Shown here: one piece after another, positions 35,374-44,281 of the stretch
How the letters are laid out: every line of letters begins with the position of its first letter
Position numbering within the stretch: the stretch's first letter is position 1
From: Actinomycetota bacterium
Lineage (GTDB): Bacteria; Actinomycetota; Acidimicrobiia; Spongiisociales; UBA4744
DNA: 64,000 nucleotides
Direction of reading: 5' to 3'
Assembly (NCBI GenBank): GCA_013152275.1
Contig: JAADGS010000027.1
Location: 134,336-198,335 of the forward strand
The notes under the pieces: generated by a model
Told to the model about the DNA's origin: nothing
Databases searched by the model: none
What the model saw: the letters and a program-made list of their open reading frames with translations, nothing else
Translations under genes and position numbers: made by a program

Positions 35374-36290
35374 CGCCCTCCTTGGGTGTTCGCGGCGTCG
35401 GCAATCTCCAGGAACCTATCCTCCAGTGAGGGGCGTTCGACTCGCAGATCGATCAGAGAATCGTTGGTGTCCTCCACATGAGCGATGATCGCCGCCACGG
35501 TGGGACCGATGTCGGTGCTGAAGAAGATCGAGTAGTCCCCTTCCTGCGCCGTCCGGCTCACCGCCGGGAAGGTGACAGAGGCCCCGGACAGACCGGTGCC
35601 CTGAGTGCGTACGCTGATCTTCGTCAGCCCCGCGCCCGTGGCGGTGATCTCTCTGGGCGTACCGACCGTGGCGATGCGCCCTCCCATCAAGATGGCGACA
35701 CGATCGGACATCTCTTCCGCCTCGGCCATGTCGTGGGTGGCCAGGATGATCGTCGTGCCGGCGGTGCGCAGCTCGTTCATCAGATTGTGCAGCTCGACTC
35801 GGGACGGCACATCGAGCCCGGCTGTCGGCTCGTCCAAGAACAGCACGTTCGGGTCGTGAGCGATGGCGAGTACGAGAACCAGACGTCGCTGCTGTCCTGC
35901 CGACAGGCTGTGGTATTGGGCGTCGCGCTTGTCGCTCAGGCCGAGCCGCTTCAGCAGATCGAGCCGAGGCGGCACGCCACGATAGGCACAGAAGAGCTTC
36001 ATCGACTCGTCGACGGTGATGCTGTCGGGAAGTCCAGACGACTGCAGCTGCACTCCGATCAGACTTTGCAGCTTGCGGGGCTCGCGTGCCGGATCGATCC
36101 CCGCCACCCGCAAGGAGCCACCGTCGGGAGCACGCAATCCTTCGAGGCTCTCCAACGTGCTCGTCTTGCCCGCGCCATTCGGGCCGAGTAGACCGAAGAT
36201 CTCACCCTGTTGTACATCGAAAGAAATGCCGTCGACGGCAACGAACCCGCCGTACGTCTTGCGGAAGTCGGTGACTTCGATCACCGGCAT
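35370..36290 (-). CDS. DrrA-like ABC transporter ATPase
   Basis: A 306-residue ATPase: Walker A GPNGAGKTS, signature SAGQQRRLVL, Walker B VLFLDEPTAGLD, H-loop LATHDMAEAE, plus a C-terminal domain of about 80 residues as in DrrA. ATG 36290 (MPVIEVTDFRKTYGG) is preferred; ATG 36305 adds five residues. The stop overlaps the permease start. Confidence 0.9.
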   Translation of the reverse strand: MPVIEVTDFRKTYGGFVAVDGISFDVQQGEIFGLLGPNGAGKTSTLESLEGLRAPDGGSLRVAGIDPAREPRKLQSLIGVQLQSSGLPDSITVDESMKLFCAYRGVPPRLDLLKRLGLSDKRDAQYHSLSAGQQRRLVLVLAIAHDPNVLFLDEPTAGLDVPSRVELHNLMNELRTAGTTIILATHDMAEAEEMSDRVAILMGGRIATVGTPREITATGAGLTKISVRTQGTGLSGASVTFPAVSRTAQEGDYSIFFSTDIGPTVAAIIAHVEDTNDSLIDLRVERPSLEDRFLEIADAANTQGGR

Positions 36291-36942
36291 CGTCACCGCA
36301 CGCATCCTTCGACGGTTCCGTTGCGGGCAATGCCGGCAAGGTGAAACGTGCTCGAGGGAGACTCCTCCCGTACGAGGTGGGGGGCTTCTTGGGTGTCGAC
36401 CGAAGCGCTCATCCGAACATCATACCGATACGATCCGAGGTCCCGCTTCGGCAGTTCAGGCCTGGAAACACGTTCAGTTCCTTCCTGGCCCGGTCGCTCC
36501 TCTTCGTCGAAGATGCAGTCTGGAGACGGCGTCGAATGTTGCCGTGGGCGGACCCACAGGCGCCCGGCGGGTGCGTCCGCGAAATGCTTCGAGGCGTGGA
36601 TCTGTCGAGTGGTAGTGGCGCGACGATCGAAGGCTGTCCGCTCGAGTCGCGAGTCCCTTGTCACCACCCGCTTGATACCGGAGGACGACGTGGCCCTTTC
36701 AGCCGTGTGGATTGCAGAGTCCACATCGCATCCGTCCCATTGTCGACGAGCCGTTCGCCTTCGTCGCCGAGGGCGATCGGGTACCCGTCGCCGCCGAGAG
36801 AGAAGGTTCCGGCGGCATCGATATCATTTCTGGTCATCGTCGGGTTGTTCCCGCCGATGACGTCGAAGGTCCGGGCGGTCGTGTCGCCGGCGCCCGGACG
36901 GACATGAGACCGTGCCGGCCCGTCCGCGTTTCGAGAGCGGTG
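36291..36942. other. Intergenic, no supported gene
   Basis: Some 650 bases without a convincing gene. Plus-strand ORFs here are Arg-rich and unlike any family. A 58-codon minus-strand ORF (36661-36837) begins with an AAGTFSLGGD segment recalling aldo/keto reductases, but nothing after it fits. Confidence 0.5.
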
Positions 36943-37578
36943 TCAGCAGTGTCGGCGGCGGGAGCGATGCCCGCCGGACCTACGCCTGGAGGCGGTGTCG
37001 CGTGTGGTGATGAGGTCGGTGACGGCGTCGATCTTGCCGGTGATGCCGGCTTGGCCGGCCCGTTCCGCATCCTCGCCGGGCCGCGACGGTGCGGGTGTCT
37101 GGCGGGGTCTCGGCGGGATCGGCCGTCCGGCGGTGGACGCGTCGGCCGCCTCCAGGTTCCAGATCGCAGTATCCAGCCGAGTGGCCAAACGGCGCAGCTC
37201 GTTCGCGTCATCCGTCTTGTCGAGGTCCTTCAGGATGCCGGCATAGGCGACGGACGCATCACGGAAATAGGCGAGCGCCGCGTCGTCATTCGAGGTCTTG
37301 ATCCGTTCTTCCAAGCGAAGGATGTCGTTGGCCACGTTGTCCAGTCGGCGGCGAAGTTCCCTTTTCGTCTCTTCCAGGCGGGTCGTTCGAGAGCGCCGAT
37401 TCTGTTGCCCATTCCACCAGGAGATGGCTGCGGCAGCCAGGAGGGCGACGACCGTCAGTACGCCGAGAAGCAGCAATGTCGATGACAGATCGGTGCCGCG
37501 AGAGTCAAGCGCCCTGAACGCGAGGTAGAGCAGTACGACGATGACGATGGGGGAACGGAAGGAGAACATCCTTCTCAT
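36943..37578 (-). CDS. Two-helix membrane protein with coiled coil, unknown
   Basis: A 211-residue protein: two N-terminal helices (about residues 8-24 and 34-54), a basic, charged coiled-coil stretch (RLEETKRELRRRLDNVANDI), a helical domain to about residue 150, then a Pro/Arg-rich tail. ATG 37578 gives MRRMFSFRSPIVIVV. No enzyme motif is seen. It is probably an inner-membrane protein with a cytoplasmic helical domain. The C-terminal Arg-rich tail may be low-complexity coding or a frame change near the end. Confidence 0.6.
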   Translation of the reverse strand: MRRMFSFRSPIVIVVLLYLAFRALDSRGTDLSSTLLLLGVLTVVALLAAAAISWWNGQQNRRSRTTRLEETKRELRRRLDNVANDILRLEERIKTSNDDAALAYFRDASVAYAGILKDLDKTDDANELRRLATRLDTAIWNLEAADASTAGRPIPPRPRQTPAPSRPGEDAERAGQAGITGKIDAVTDLITTRDTASRRRSGGHRSRRRHC

Positions 37579-37627
37579 GATGGCATCTCGATTCGATGGT
37601 AGTTCGACGGGGAGTCGACTGGGCCGC

Positions 37628-38272
37628 TCATGGTTCTGTCCTGTCTTGTGGCACGGTGGCGACGATCTCTCGCCAGACGCCTTCCCGTCGTACGTCTTCG
37701 AGTTCCAGGCCGGCAGCCACCACGTTGTCTTCGGTCGGCCGATTGATGTTGAATCCGAACACGTTTCGTGTGATGGGGTTCAACGCATCGAAGAGACGTG
37801 CGAGGAGTGCGTTGCGGGGTCGCACATGCTCGAGGAGCAGAACCCGGCCGCCGGGCTTCACGACTCGAGCCACCTCGCGTAGACCTGCCACAGGATCCGC
37901 GACGGAACAGAACACCGTGGTCGCCACTGCCGTGTCGAAGCTGTCATCGGCGAAGGGAGCTTGCTGAATGTCGGCGAGGTCGAGATCGACGGGCGCCGAG
38001 ATTCGTTTGGCACGTCGCCTGGCTCGCTTCAACATGCCTTCGGACACATCGATGCCGACAAGCTGGACGTCTTGGGGATAGTGCTCCAGGTTCTTGCCGG
38101 TGCCGACACCCACCTCGAGGGTGGTTCCCCGCGCCTGAGACACGAGGCGCCGCCGCCTTCGTAGCGTTCCCAGCCGTTCCATCGGCGCGTCATACAGGTC
38201 GTAGAGAGGGGCTATCCGGTCGTAGCGCCGGGTGATCTCGGCTTGGCTCTCGACGGGGCCCTGTCCGGTCAT
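37628..38272 (-). CDS. UbiE-like SAM-dependent methyltransferase
   Basis: A 214-residue class I methyltransferase: motif I LEVGVGTGKNLEHYP, acidic residue in GIDVSEGML, FADDSFDTAVAT, and ARVVKPGGRVLLLEHVRP. The start YDRIAPLYDLYDAPMERL resembles UbiE and phosphatidylethanolamine N-methyltransferases of the PmtA class. ATG 38272 overlaps the stop of the DUF302 gene. Substrate is unknown; such genes with DUF302 often sit in metal or sulfur stress clusters. Confidence 0.85.
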   Translation of the reverse strand: MTGQGPVESQAEITRRYDRIAPLYDLYDAPMERLGTLRRRRRLVSQARGTTLEVGVGTGKNLEHYPQDVQLVGIDVSEGMLKRARRRAKRISAPVDLDLADIQQAPFADDSFDTAVATTVFCSVADPVAGLREVARVVKPGGRVLLLEHVRPRNALLARLFDALNPITRNVFGFNINRPTEDNVVAAGLELEDVRREGVWREIVATVPQDRTEP

Positions 38273-38673
38273 GCGTCTTCCAGGGCCGTGAGTACGGCGA
38301 CGAGGCGCGACCGGGCTTCGTCGGCGATCGGCTGAATGTCGGAGCTCTCGCTGACGGAGAGCATGGCGGCGGGGTCGACGGCAGAGATCCGTGTAGACCC
38401 GTCCTCGGTGGCGCGCAACGTCACGTTGCACGGCAGCAAGAGGCCGATGGCCGGTTCGATGTTCAGTGCCTGATGCGCAAGATGCGGATTACAGGCTCCC
38501 AAGATCTTGTAAGGCGGTGTGGTGACTCCCAACTTTGCCTCGAGTGTCGCCGCCACGTCGATCTCGGTGAGAACGCCGAAGCCCTGTGCCGTCAGCGCGG
38601 CACGGGTTTCCTCCTCCGCGGATGCGATGTCGGTGTCCTTGGTGATGCTCATTTCGTAACCCTGCTTTTCCAT
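38269..38673 (-). CDS. DUF302 protein
   Basis: A 134-residue protein that is essentially one DUF302 domain: VEEETRAALTAQGFGVL-like helix, LGVTTPPYKILGACNPHLAHQAL, and PCNVTLRATEDG. The two cysteines (ACNP, LLPCNV) are conserved in the family and could bind metal or a thiol ligand; biochemical function is not established. It shares a GC-rich operator region with the divergent lgt-like gene. Confidence 0.88.
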   Translation of the reverse strand: MEKQGYEMSITKDTDIASAEEETRAALTAQGFGVLTEIDVAATLEAKLGVTTPPYKILGACNPHLAHQALNIEPAIGLLLPCNVTLRATEDGSTRISAVDPAAMLSVSESSDIQPIADEARSRLVAVLTALEDA

Positions 38674-38705
38674 GGGAAAACCTCCTGCGGCAGGTAGCCG
38701 TCGTC

Positions 38706-38748
38706 GTGGGGTAGTGTGCTGTTTACCCTACCCCACCCCGGGTGGGGT
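38706..38748. promoter_or_regulatory. GC-rich double inverted repeat, CsoR-like operator
   Basis: GTGGGGTAG (38706-38714) pairs with CTACCCCAC (38728-38736), and ACCCCACCC (38730-38738) pairs with GGGTGGGGT (38740-38748). Mycobacterial CsoR sites have the same CCCACCCC...GGGGTGGG character. It lies between DUF302 and lgt-like genes, and resembles the palindrome before the octaheme cytochrome. Regulator inferred only. Confidence 0.5.
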
Positions 38749-38778
38749 GCAAGTTTCCGGTCTCAGGAGAATGGCACC

Positions 38779-39642
38779 ATGTTCGGATTGATCAGCTACC
38801 GCCCGATTCCCATTTTCGAGTTGGGTCCGTTGAAGCTGTCGCTGCACGGGCTCGCCGCCGGGCTCGGGTTTCTCGCCGGCGCATGGCTGCTGTTGCGGAT
38901 CGCCCGACGGCGCGGGTTCGACACGGAGCGACTGCAATCGGTGCTGACGTGGGCCTTGGTGGGAGCGTTGATCGGTGCGCCGCTGCTGACCGTGCCGGCG
39001 CGCCTGTTCAATCCTGGATTCGGATTCCACGATCTCTTCGCTTCGATGTCGATCCTCGGCGGTATGACAGGCGGCATCCTCGCCGGTTGGATCAGGATGA
39101 GGATGCTCTCTTTGCCCTTCCTGCCGGTCATCGACATGGCGGCTCCCGGTCTTGCCCTGGGAACCGTGATCGGTCGGCTCGGGGATCTGGCGATCGTGGA
39201 ACACCTTGGGAGGCGCACGTCGTTCTTTCTCGGCTATGCGGTGAAGCCCGGATATGATCTCGCACCGCAGCACAACGCACTCGAGTGCACGACGTCGCAG
39301 GCCGTCGATGGCATCTGCGGTGTTTATCACCCCACCGCGCTCTACGATCTGCTCGGGGCGCTGGCGCTCCTCGGCGTGCTGCTGTGGCTCGGTAGGCGCT
39401 GGCAGACCCGGCACTATGGACAGCTCTTCGCCTTGTGGATGGCATGGTATGGATTGCAGCGATTCTTCGTCGATTTCACACGGGCGGGTGGACCCAACAT
39501 CGACCAGATGATCGGTGGGGTCACGTGGAGTCAGGTGACCGGTCTCGGTGCCGGTCTGGCCGGCCTGATCTTGCTGTGGGTTCTGCGGCGGCGGATGCCT
39601 GTGGTCGGCGCCGAGCAGGACGAGGTGTATACGGCCGTCTGA
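38779..39642 (+). CDS. Lgt-family prolipoprotein diacylglyceryl transferase paralogue
   Basis: A 287-residue membrane protein with seven hydrophobic segments of the Lgt fold. The usual GRIGNFINGE signature reads IGRLGDLAIVEHLG: the Arg and Glu remain but Asn is Asp. HPTALYD and YGLQRFFVDFTRAGGPN correspond to conserved Lgt segments with the essential C-terminal Arg. ATG 38779 has AGGAGA seven bases upstream. Its place opposite DUF302 and the altered signature suggest a specialised paralogue, not the housekeeping enzyme. Confidence 0.8.
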   Translation: MFGLISYRPIPIFELGPLKLSLHGLAAGLGFLAGAWLLLRIARRRGFDTERLQSVLTWALVGALIGAPLLTVPARLFNPGFGFHDLFASMSILGGMTGGILAGWIRMRMLSLPFLPVIDMAAPGLALGTVIGRLGDLAIVEHLGRRTSFFLGYAVKPGYDLAPQHNALECTTSQAVDGICGVYHPTALYDLLGALALLGVLLWLGRRWQTRHYGQLFALWMAWYGLQRFFVDFTRAGGPNIDQMIGGVTWSQVTGLGAGLAGLILLWVLRRRMPVVGAEQDEVYTAV

Positions 39643-39883
39643 GCTATCGCGAGCCGAGGGGGCTCCATGCACGTCCGGTCGGCAGGTTCCTCCATGTGCG
39701 GCGGTTGGGACTCCCGGAGGCCGGGACCGGGGTCCAGCGAGCCGGCCCGAACGCAGACCGAGCATTTCTCGATCGTGGACGCCGGTTCGGATTCCGGGGA
39801 GATCTGATCGAGTCGGCCGTGCACGGGTCTCCATCGAGGACCCTTCCATGTCGACTCGCGCCGGTGCGCGTCGACATCGCCAC

Positions 39884-39915
39884 TTGACATTCCATTCGAC
39901 TGGAGGGTGTACGTT
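39884..39915 (+). promoter_or_regulatory. MerR-type promoter, copy 1 (FAD oxidoreductase)
   Basis: TTGACA (39884-39889), 20-base spacer with TTCCAT-TCGA-CTGGAG, TACGTT (39910-39915). The overlong spacer and central inverted repeat are the MerR hallmark. It sits 190 bases before the FAD oxidoreductase ATG. The remaining intergenic DNA (39643-39883 and 39916-40105) shows no gene. Confidence 0.7.
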
Positions 39916-40105
39916 TGGCGGTGCTCGGCACGGTGAGCCGTCGCACCGTTCGATCTTCCGGCCGTGATCGCCGTGATCGTGGTGCTCTCCATCCCGGGAG
40001 ACCGTCGTCCCGTGAGCGGAGAACGACGTAACCCGATCAGGGCTCTGCCGGGATGTCGAGCAGTTCGCAGGCGTGGTCGGCAGATTGCCTCGAGGAGGGG
40101 AACAC

Positions 40106-41281
40106 ATGAACGCCCAGGATCCCGAGTACACGATCGTCGGTGCCGGACCCGCCGGACTCGTTGCCGCCCTGACCCTTGCCCGCGCCGGCAAGAGGGTACG
40201 TGTGTTGGAGAAGGCCGACAGGGTGGGTCATCGTTTCAAGGGCGACTTTCAGGGTTTGGAGAACTGGTCGCAGCGACTGGACGGGCTCGAACGCCTGGCA
40301 CGGCTCGGGGTCGAATCGACGTTTCGTCTCCGTCCGTTCCATGCCGTCAGCGTCTATGACCACAAGCTCCGACCAACCATCGCTCGTACCGCCGAGCCGC
40401 TCTTCTATCTGCTGTCCAGGGGACCAGGGTCGGGTTCGCTCGACACCTCGCTCCTGGCCCAGGTGCAACGGGCCGGTGTGGAGGTTCGGTTCAATTCGCC
40501 CGTTCGGCATCCGATACGCGGAGCCATCGTCTCCGCAGGGCCGCAGTATGCGCACGCCGTCGCCACGGGCTACTTGTTCCAGACCGATCTCCCGGATCAG
40601 GCGCATTGTGTCTTCGCCGAGGAGGTGGCGCCGGCGGCGTATGCCTACTTGCTGGTCTGGGACGGGCGCGCGACGCTGGCAACGTGTCTCTTCGCCGACG
40701 TCGACCGGGCTGCCGAGGTCCGAAGAACCGCCGTCGAGGTATTCCAACGGCTCGTTCCGGGGCTCGACCTCACCGGTGCACGGCCGTTCTCGGGGTACGG
40801 GACGGTGTTCTCTCGAGCGGTGTTCAGCGATACCGTGGGTCAACTCTATGCCGGCGAGGCAGCAGGGCTCCAGGATCCGGAGTGGGGGTTTGGCCTCTGG
40901 TACGCGATGGAATCGGGTTGGCTCGCGGCCCGTTCCCTCCTCGAAGGATTCGACTATGCCGTGGAAGCATCCAGGCGTTTCGAGCTCCAGCGGCGTTCGG
41001 GCTTCGCCAATCGTCTGTTCTTTGAACATATCCCCCAAGCCATCATCCCCGTCTTGGTGCGACAAGTCGCTTCATCGAGCATGCTGCGGGAACGGCTGAG
41101 ACGTCATTGGAAGCCGAATTGGGTGAAGTCCACGATTGCGTATGCCGGACGGTCGAGGCTGCGCCGGTTCACGCCGGACCGGGAGGTGAACGGCAAGGCA
41201 AGACGAAGCATGCCGGAGACGGCCGACCGATCTACACCGGGTGCCATCTTGTCTGCGCCGAGCGACGGAGACACGATCTGA
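40106..41281 (+). CDS. FAD-dependent oxidoreductase, geranylgeranyl reductase-like
   Basis: A 391-residue flavoprotein: N-terminal Rossmann motif IVGAGPAGLVAALTLARAG, acidic end of beta-2 (VLEKADRVGHR), and GQLYAGEAAGLQDPEWGFGLWYAMESG, the FAD-binding GDxxG-type block of geranylgeranyl reductase/PHBH-fold enzymes. The C-terminus is basic and may contact membrane. ATG 40106 follows GAGGAGGGG. It is the only gene behind MerR-type promoter copy 1, so it belongs to the same regulon as the YHS-nuo operon and the Rieske protein. Substrate unknown. Confidence 0.75.
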   Translation: MNAQDPEYTIVGAGPAGLVAALTLARAGKRVRVLEKADRVGHRFKGDFQGLENWSQRLDGLERLARLGVESTFRLRPFHAVSVYDHKLRPTIARTAEPLFYLLSRGPGSGSLDTSLLAQVQRAGVEVRFNSPVRHPIRGAIVSAGPQYAHAVATGYLFQTDLPDQAHCVFAEEVAPAAYAYLLVWDGRATLATCLFADVDRAAEVRRTAVEVFQRLVPGLDLTGARPFSGYGTVFSRAVFSDTVGQLYAGEAAGLQDPEWGFGLWYAMESGWLAARSLLEGFDYAVEASRRFELQRRSGFANRLFFEHIPQAIIPVLVRQVASSSMLRERLRRHWKPNWVKSTIAYAGRSRLRRFTPDREVNGKARRSMPETADRSTPGAILSAPSDGDTI

Positions 41282-41357
41282 AGAGGGTCTTGTATGCCGC
41301 TGATCCGGCGTCACGCAATGATCGTCCATTCGGGCAACAACCCGTTCGGACGGGATG

Positions 41358-42800
41358 TCAACCCGGGAGCAGGTGGACGAGCTGCCAGGCTCCGATGAGT
41401 GGTTGAGCTATCACGCCGACGAGGATGACGCCTGCGGCGGTGACCACGACCGTGGCGCCCGAACGCCAATCCAAGACAGGCTGTGCTGCGAGGTGCTTGT
41501 CGACGTAGGCGGGAGCGATGATGCGCAGGTAGTAGAAGAGCGAGATCACCGAGTTGATCACGGTGACGACGGCGAGCCACGTGTAACCGGCGTCGATCAC
41601 GGCTCCCATGAGTAGCAGTTTCGCCGCGAAACCGCCGAGAGGCGGTATTCCCACGAAGGAGAGGAATCCGATCGCCAAAGCTGCGGCGAGCCAGGGGTGT
41701 GGGCCTGCAAGTCCCCGATACGATTCACGGTCGGTGAGGCCGCGAAGTTGGACGACCACACCGAATACTGCGAGCGTCGCGAGGGCGTAGGCGACCAGGA
41801 ACATGAGCAGGGAAGGGATCGCCAGATCACTGCGGCCGAGTGCGACGATGGCCAGGAGCCCGTATCCCGCCTGTGAGACTGCCGACCAACCCAGCAGCCT
41901 TCGCACATCGGTTTGCCAGAGGGCCGCGAGGTTTCCCAGGGTCATCGTGGCCGCCGCCAGGATCGCCGTCAGCGGTCGCCACCCGAGCGCGGTATCGGGG
42001 ATCACCATGACCAGGCGAGCCAGGAACACGAACGCGCCGACCTTGCCGACGATCATCAGGAACGGAGCCACGGGAGCCGGCGCGCCCTCTGCAACGTCCG
42101 GCACCCACGGGTGAACCGGGACGGCACCCAACTTGAAGGCCACGCCGATCATGACGAGACCGAAGCCGACGATGAGGGCGAGTGGATCTGCACCGACGAG
42201 GCCGGTGCGCAGTCCGGTCAGCGTGGTGGTTCCGCCGAGCCCGAACAGGAATCCGACACCATACAGCGCCGTGCCGTTGGCGAGCGCTCCAAGGAGGAAG
42301 TACTTCATCCCGGCCTCGGAGGAGTTTCTCGATCGCCGGTGAAACGCAGCCAGTGTGAACCCGGTCACCGACGAGAGCAGCATGGCCACGATGAACTCCA
42401 TGAGACTGGACGCGCCCGCCAGGAGCACTGCACCAAGAGTCCCAAACAGCAGGATCGCGTAGTACTCGCCGTGGCGGGCGTCCGACCTGAACCATTCGAC
42501 CGAGAGGGCCACGGTGAAGATCGTCACGACGATCAGTACGAGGGTGGCCCACCGGCCAACCCCGTCGATGGCGAGCGTGTCGAAGAACGTGAGGCGAGAA
42601 GGCCCCGCCAGGTCCTGGCCGGCGAAGAAACCGGCCGCGGCGAGTATGGCGACGGCAAACGCGCCGATCCACGCCTGGAACCGGCGCGGAGTGAAAAGGG
42701 CGACGAAGATGATCGCTATCGCCCCCAGAGCGAGCGTCAGCTCGGGGAGGACGTCCCCGAGGAAGCGCACCATCTGGGCACTCATGTCGACTCCGGCCAT
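41358..42800 (-). CDS. nuoN: Complex I-like subunit N
   Basis: A 480-residue antiporter-like membrane subunit with 13-14 helices. Conserved pieces include EAGMKYFLLGALANGTALYGVGFLFG, VPVHPWVPDVAEGAP with its discontinuous helix, and DVRRLLGWSAVSQAGY, including the Lys and Glu positions used in proton translocation by NuoN. It is last in the nine-gene operon that begins at the YHS gene. ATG 42800 lies directly after the nuoM stop. Confidence 0.92.
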   Translation of the reverse strand: MAGVDMSAQMVRFLGDVLPELTLALGAIAIIFVALFTPRRFQAWIGAFAVAILAAAGFFAGQDLAGPSRLTFFDTLAIDGVGRWATLVLIVVTIFTVALSVEWFRSDARHGEYYAILLFGTLGAVLLAGASSLMEFIVAMLLSSVTGFTLAAFHRRSRNSSEAGMKYFLLGALANGTALYGVGFLFGLGGTTTLTGLRTGLVGADPLALIVGFGLVMIGVAFKLGAVPVHPWVPDVAEGAPAPVAPFLMIVGKVGAFVFLARLVMVIPDTALGWRPLTAILAAATMTLGNLAALWQTDVRRLLGWSAVSQAGYGLLAIVALGRSDLAIPSLLMFLVAYALATLAVFGVVVQLRGLTDRESYRGLAGPHPWLAAALAIGFLSFVGIPPLGGFAAKLLLMGAVIDAGYTWLAVVTVINSVISLFYYLRIIAPAYVDKHLAAQPVLDWRSGATVVVTAAGVILVGVIAQPLIGAWQLVHLLPG

Positions 42801-42801
42801 G

Positions 42802-44277
42802 TCAACCGCCCACGACGGCTCGGCTGAATGCGTTGACCACGTTGACCAGCCACGCAGGAGCGACTCCGATGACGACGACGAGCACGAGCGCCGGCGTGAG
42901 CGCGACCATCTCCGACCATCCGAGGTCCGTCCAGCCCGTCCAGCGTTCCGGCAGAGGACCGAGGAACACCTGCTGCAACATTCTCAGGAACAGCGCAGCA
43001 GTCACGACGATCCCCAGCAGTCCGATAGCCGCCAGCCAGGGGAACACACCGAGGGTGCCGGCGAAGATCTGGAACTCGGCGACGAATCCGGCGAGGCCCG
43101 GCAGCCCGAGGCTCGCGAAAGCTGCGAGCATCATCGCTCCGGTCAATGCCGGCGCCCGGGACGCAAGCCCTCCGAACTCCCCCATCTCATACGTGTGGCC
43201 GCGGGCCAGTATCGAGCCGGACAGGAGGAACATGCTGCCGGTGATGAGACCGTGGGCGACCATCTCCACGGTGGCGCCGGTCAACGCAAGAGAGCGGGCG
43301 GCGTCCGAACCGACGAATGCCGCGCCGACCGACACGCCGAGGATCACGTAGCCCATGTGATTGACAGACGTGTAGGCGATGAGGCGTTTCAGGTTGGTCT
43401 GCGCCATCGCAACCAACGCCCCATACACGATGCTGACGACCGCGATGATTCCGAGAGGGAGCGCAAACCTGTCGAAGGTGCCCGGCATCATCTGGAGGAG
43501 CACACGGATGAACCCGTACGTCCCCATCTTCAGCAGCACACCGGCGAGGATCGTGGAAGCCGGCGCCGGGGCGTCGACATGGGCGGGCGGAAGCCAGGTG
43601 TGGAACGGCACCAGTGGTGCCTTGATGGCGAAGCCGATGGCGATGGCCCAGAAGATGAGCGTCGAGGCGAGCCCCGCAGCCGGGAGCGGCTGGGTGCGGA
43701 TGATCTCGATCATGTCGAACGTGCGGGGCGACGTGTTCAGGTAGATGCCAAGAATGCCGAGCAGCAATGCCAGGGATCCGACGAGTGTGTAGAGGAAGAA
43801 CTTGAGCGCCGAACGCTGGGCGTCGCCGTGTCCCCAGATGGCGATGAGGAAGTACATGCCTACCAGCGAGAGGTCGAAGAAGACGAAGAACAGGATGAGG
43901 TCCAGGGCGAAGAAGAGGCCCAGTGAAGCCGTCTCGAGGAAGAGGAAGGCCGCGTAGTACTGGCGTGCCTTGCCGCGTAGGTCGGCGGGGAAGACCATCG
44001 AGAGGGTGAACAGCAGAGCCGTCATTGCCAGCAGCGGGAGGGACAGCCCGTCGACGCCGACCTGATAGGTGACTCCGATCGAGGTGATCCATGGGGCCGA
44101 TTCGACGAGTTCGAAGCCGGGGCCCCCCTTGAACATGGTCCATGCCGCGATGATGATGCCCAGTGGCACGAGGCTCACTGCCACAGCCGTCCAGCGGGCA
44201 AGCTGGGGTCGGTCCTTCGGAAAACCGAGCAGCGCTGCTGCTGCGATCACGGGAAGGAAGATGGCGATACTGAGCAT
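42802..44277 (-). CDS. nuoM: Complex I-like subunit M
   Basis: A 491-residue membrane subunit of the Mrp-antiporter family: ITSIGVTYQVGVDGLSLPL, FFVFFDLSLVGMYFLIAIWG, LVPFHTWLPPAHVDAPAPAS and TNLKRLIAYTSVNHMGYVILG are diagnostic for NuoM. The catalytic Lys/Glu pattern for proton transfer appears kept, although WE in the usual FFEWE segment reads FFDLS. It lies between nuoL and nuoN in canonical order. Confidence 0.93.
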   Translation of the reverse strand: MLSIAIFLPVIAAAALLGFPKDRPQLARWTAVAVSLVPLGIIIAAWTMFKGGPGFELVESAPWITSIGVTYQVGVDGLSLPLLAMTALLFTLSMVFPADLRGKARQYYAAFLFLETASLGLFFALDLILFFVFFDLSLVGMYFLIAIWGHGDAQRSALKFFLYTLVGSLALLLGILGIYLNTSPRTFDMIEIIRTQPLPAAGLASTLIFWAIAIGFAIKAPLVPFHTWLPPAHVDAPAPASTILAGVLLKMGTYGFIRVLLQMMPGTFDRFALPLGIIAVVSIVYGALVAMAQTNLKRLIAYTSVNHMGYVILGVSVGAAFVGSDAARSLALTGATVEMVAHGLITGSMFLLSGSILARGHTYEMGEFGGLASRAPALTGAMMLAAFASLGLPGLAGFVAEFQIFAGTLGVFPWLAAIGLLGIVVTAALFLRMLQQVFLGPLPERWTGWTDLGWSEMVALTPALVLVVVIGVAPAWLVNVVNAFSRAVVGG

Positions 44278-44281
44278 TGGG

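Noticed and set aside
36661..36837. 58-codon minus-strand ORF with an AAGTFSLGGD start resembling aldo/keto reductases
   Set aside because: Only about ten residues resemble the family; the rest does not, and no continuation in other frames was seen.
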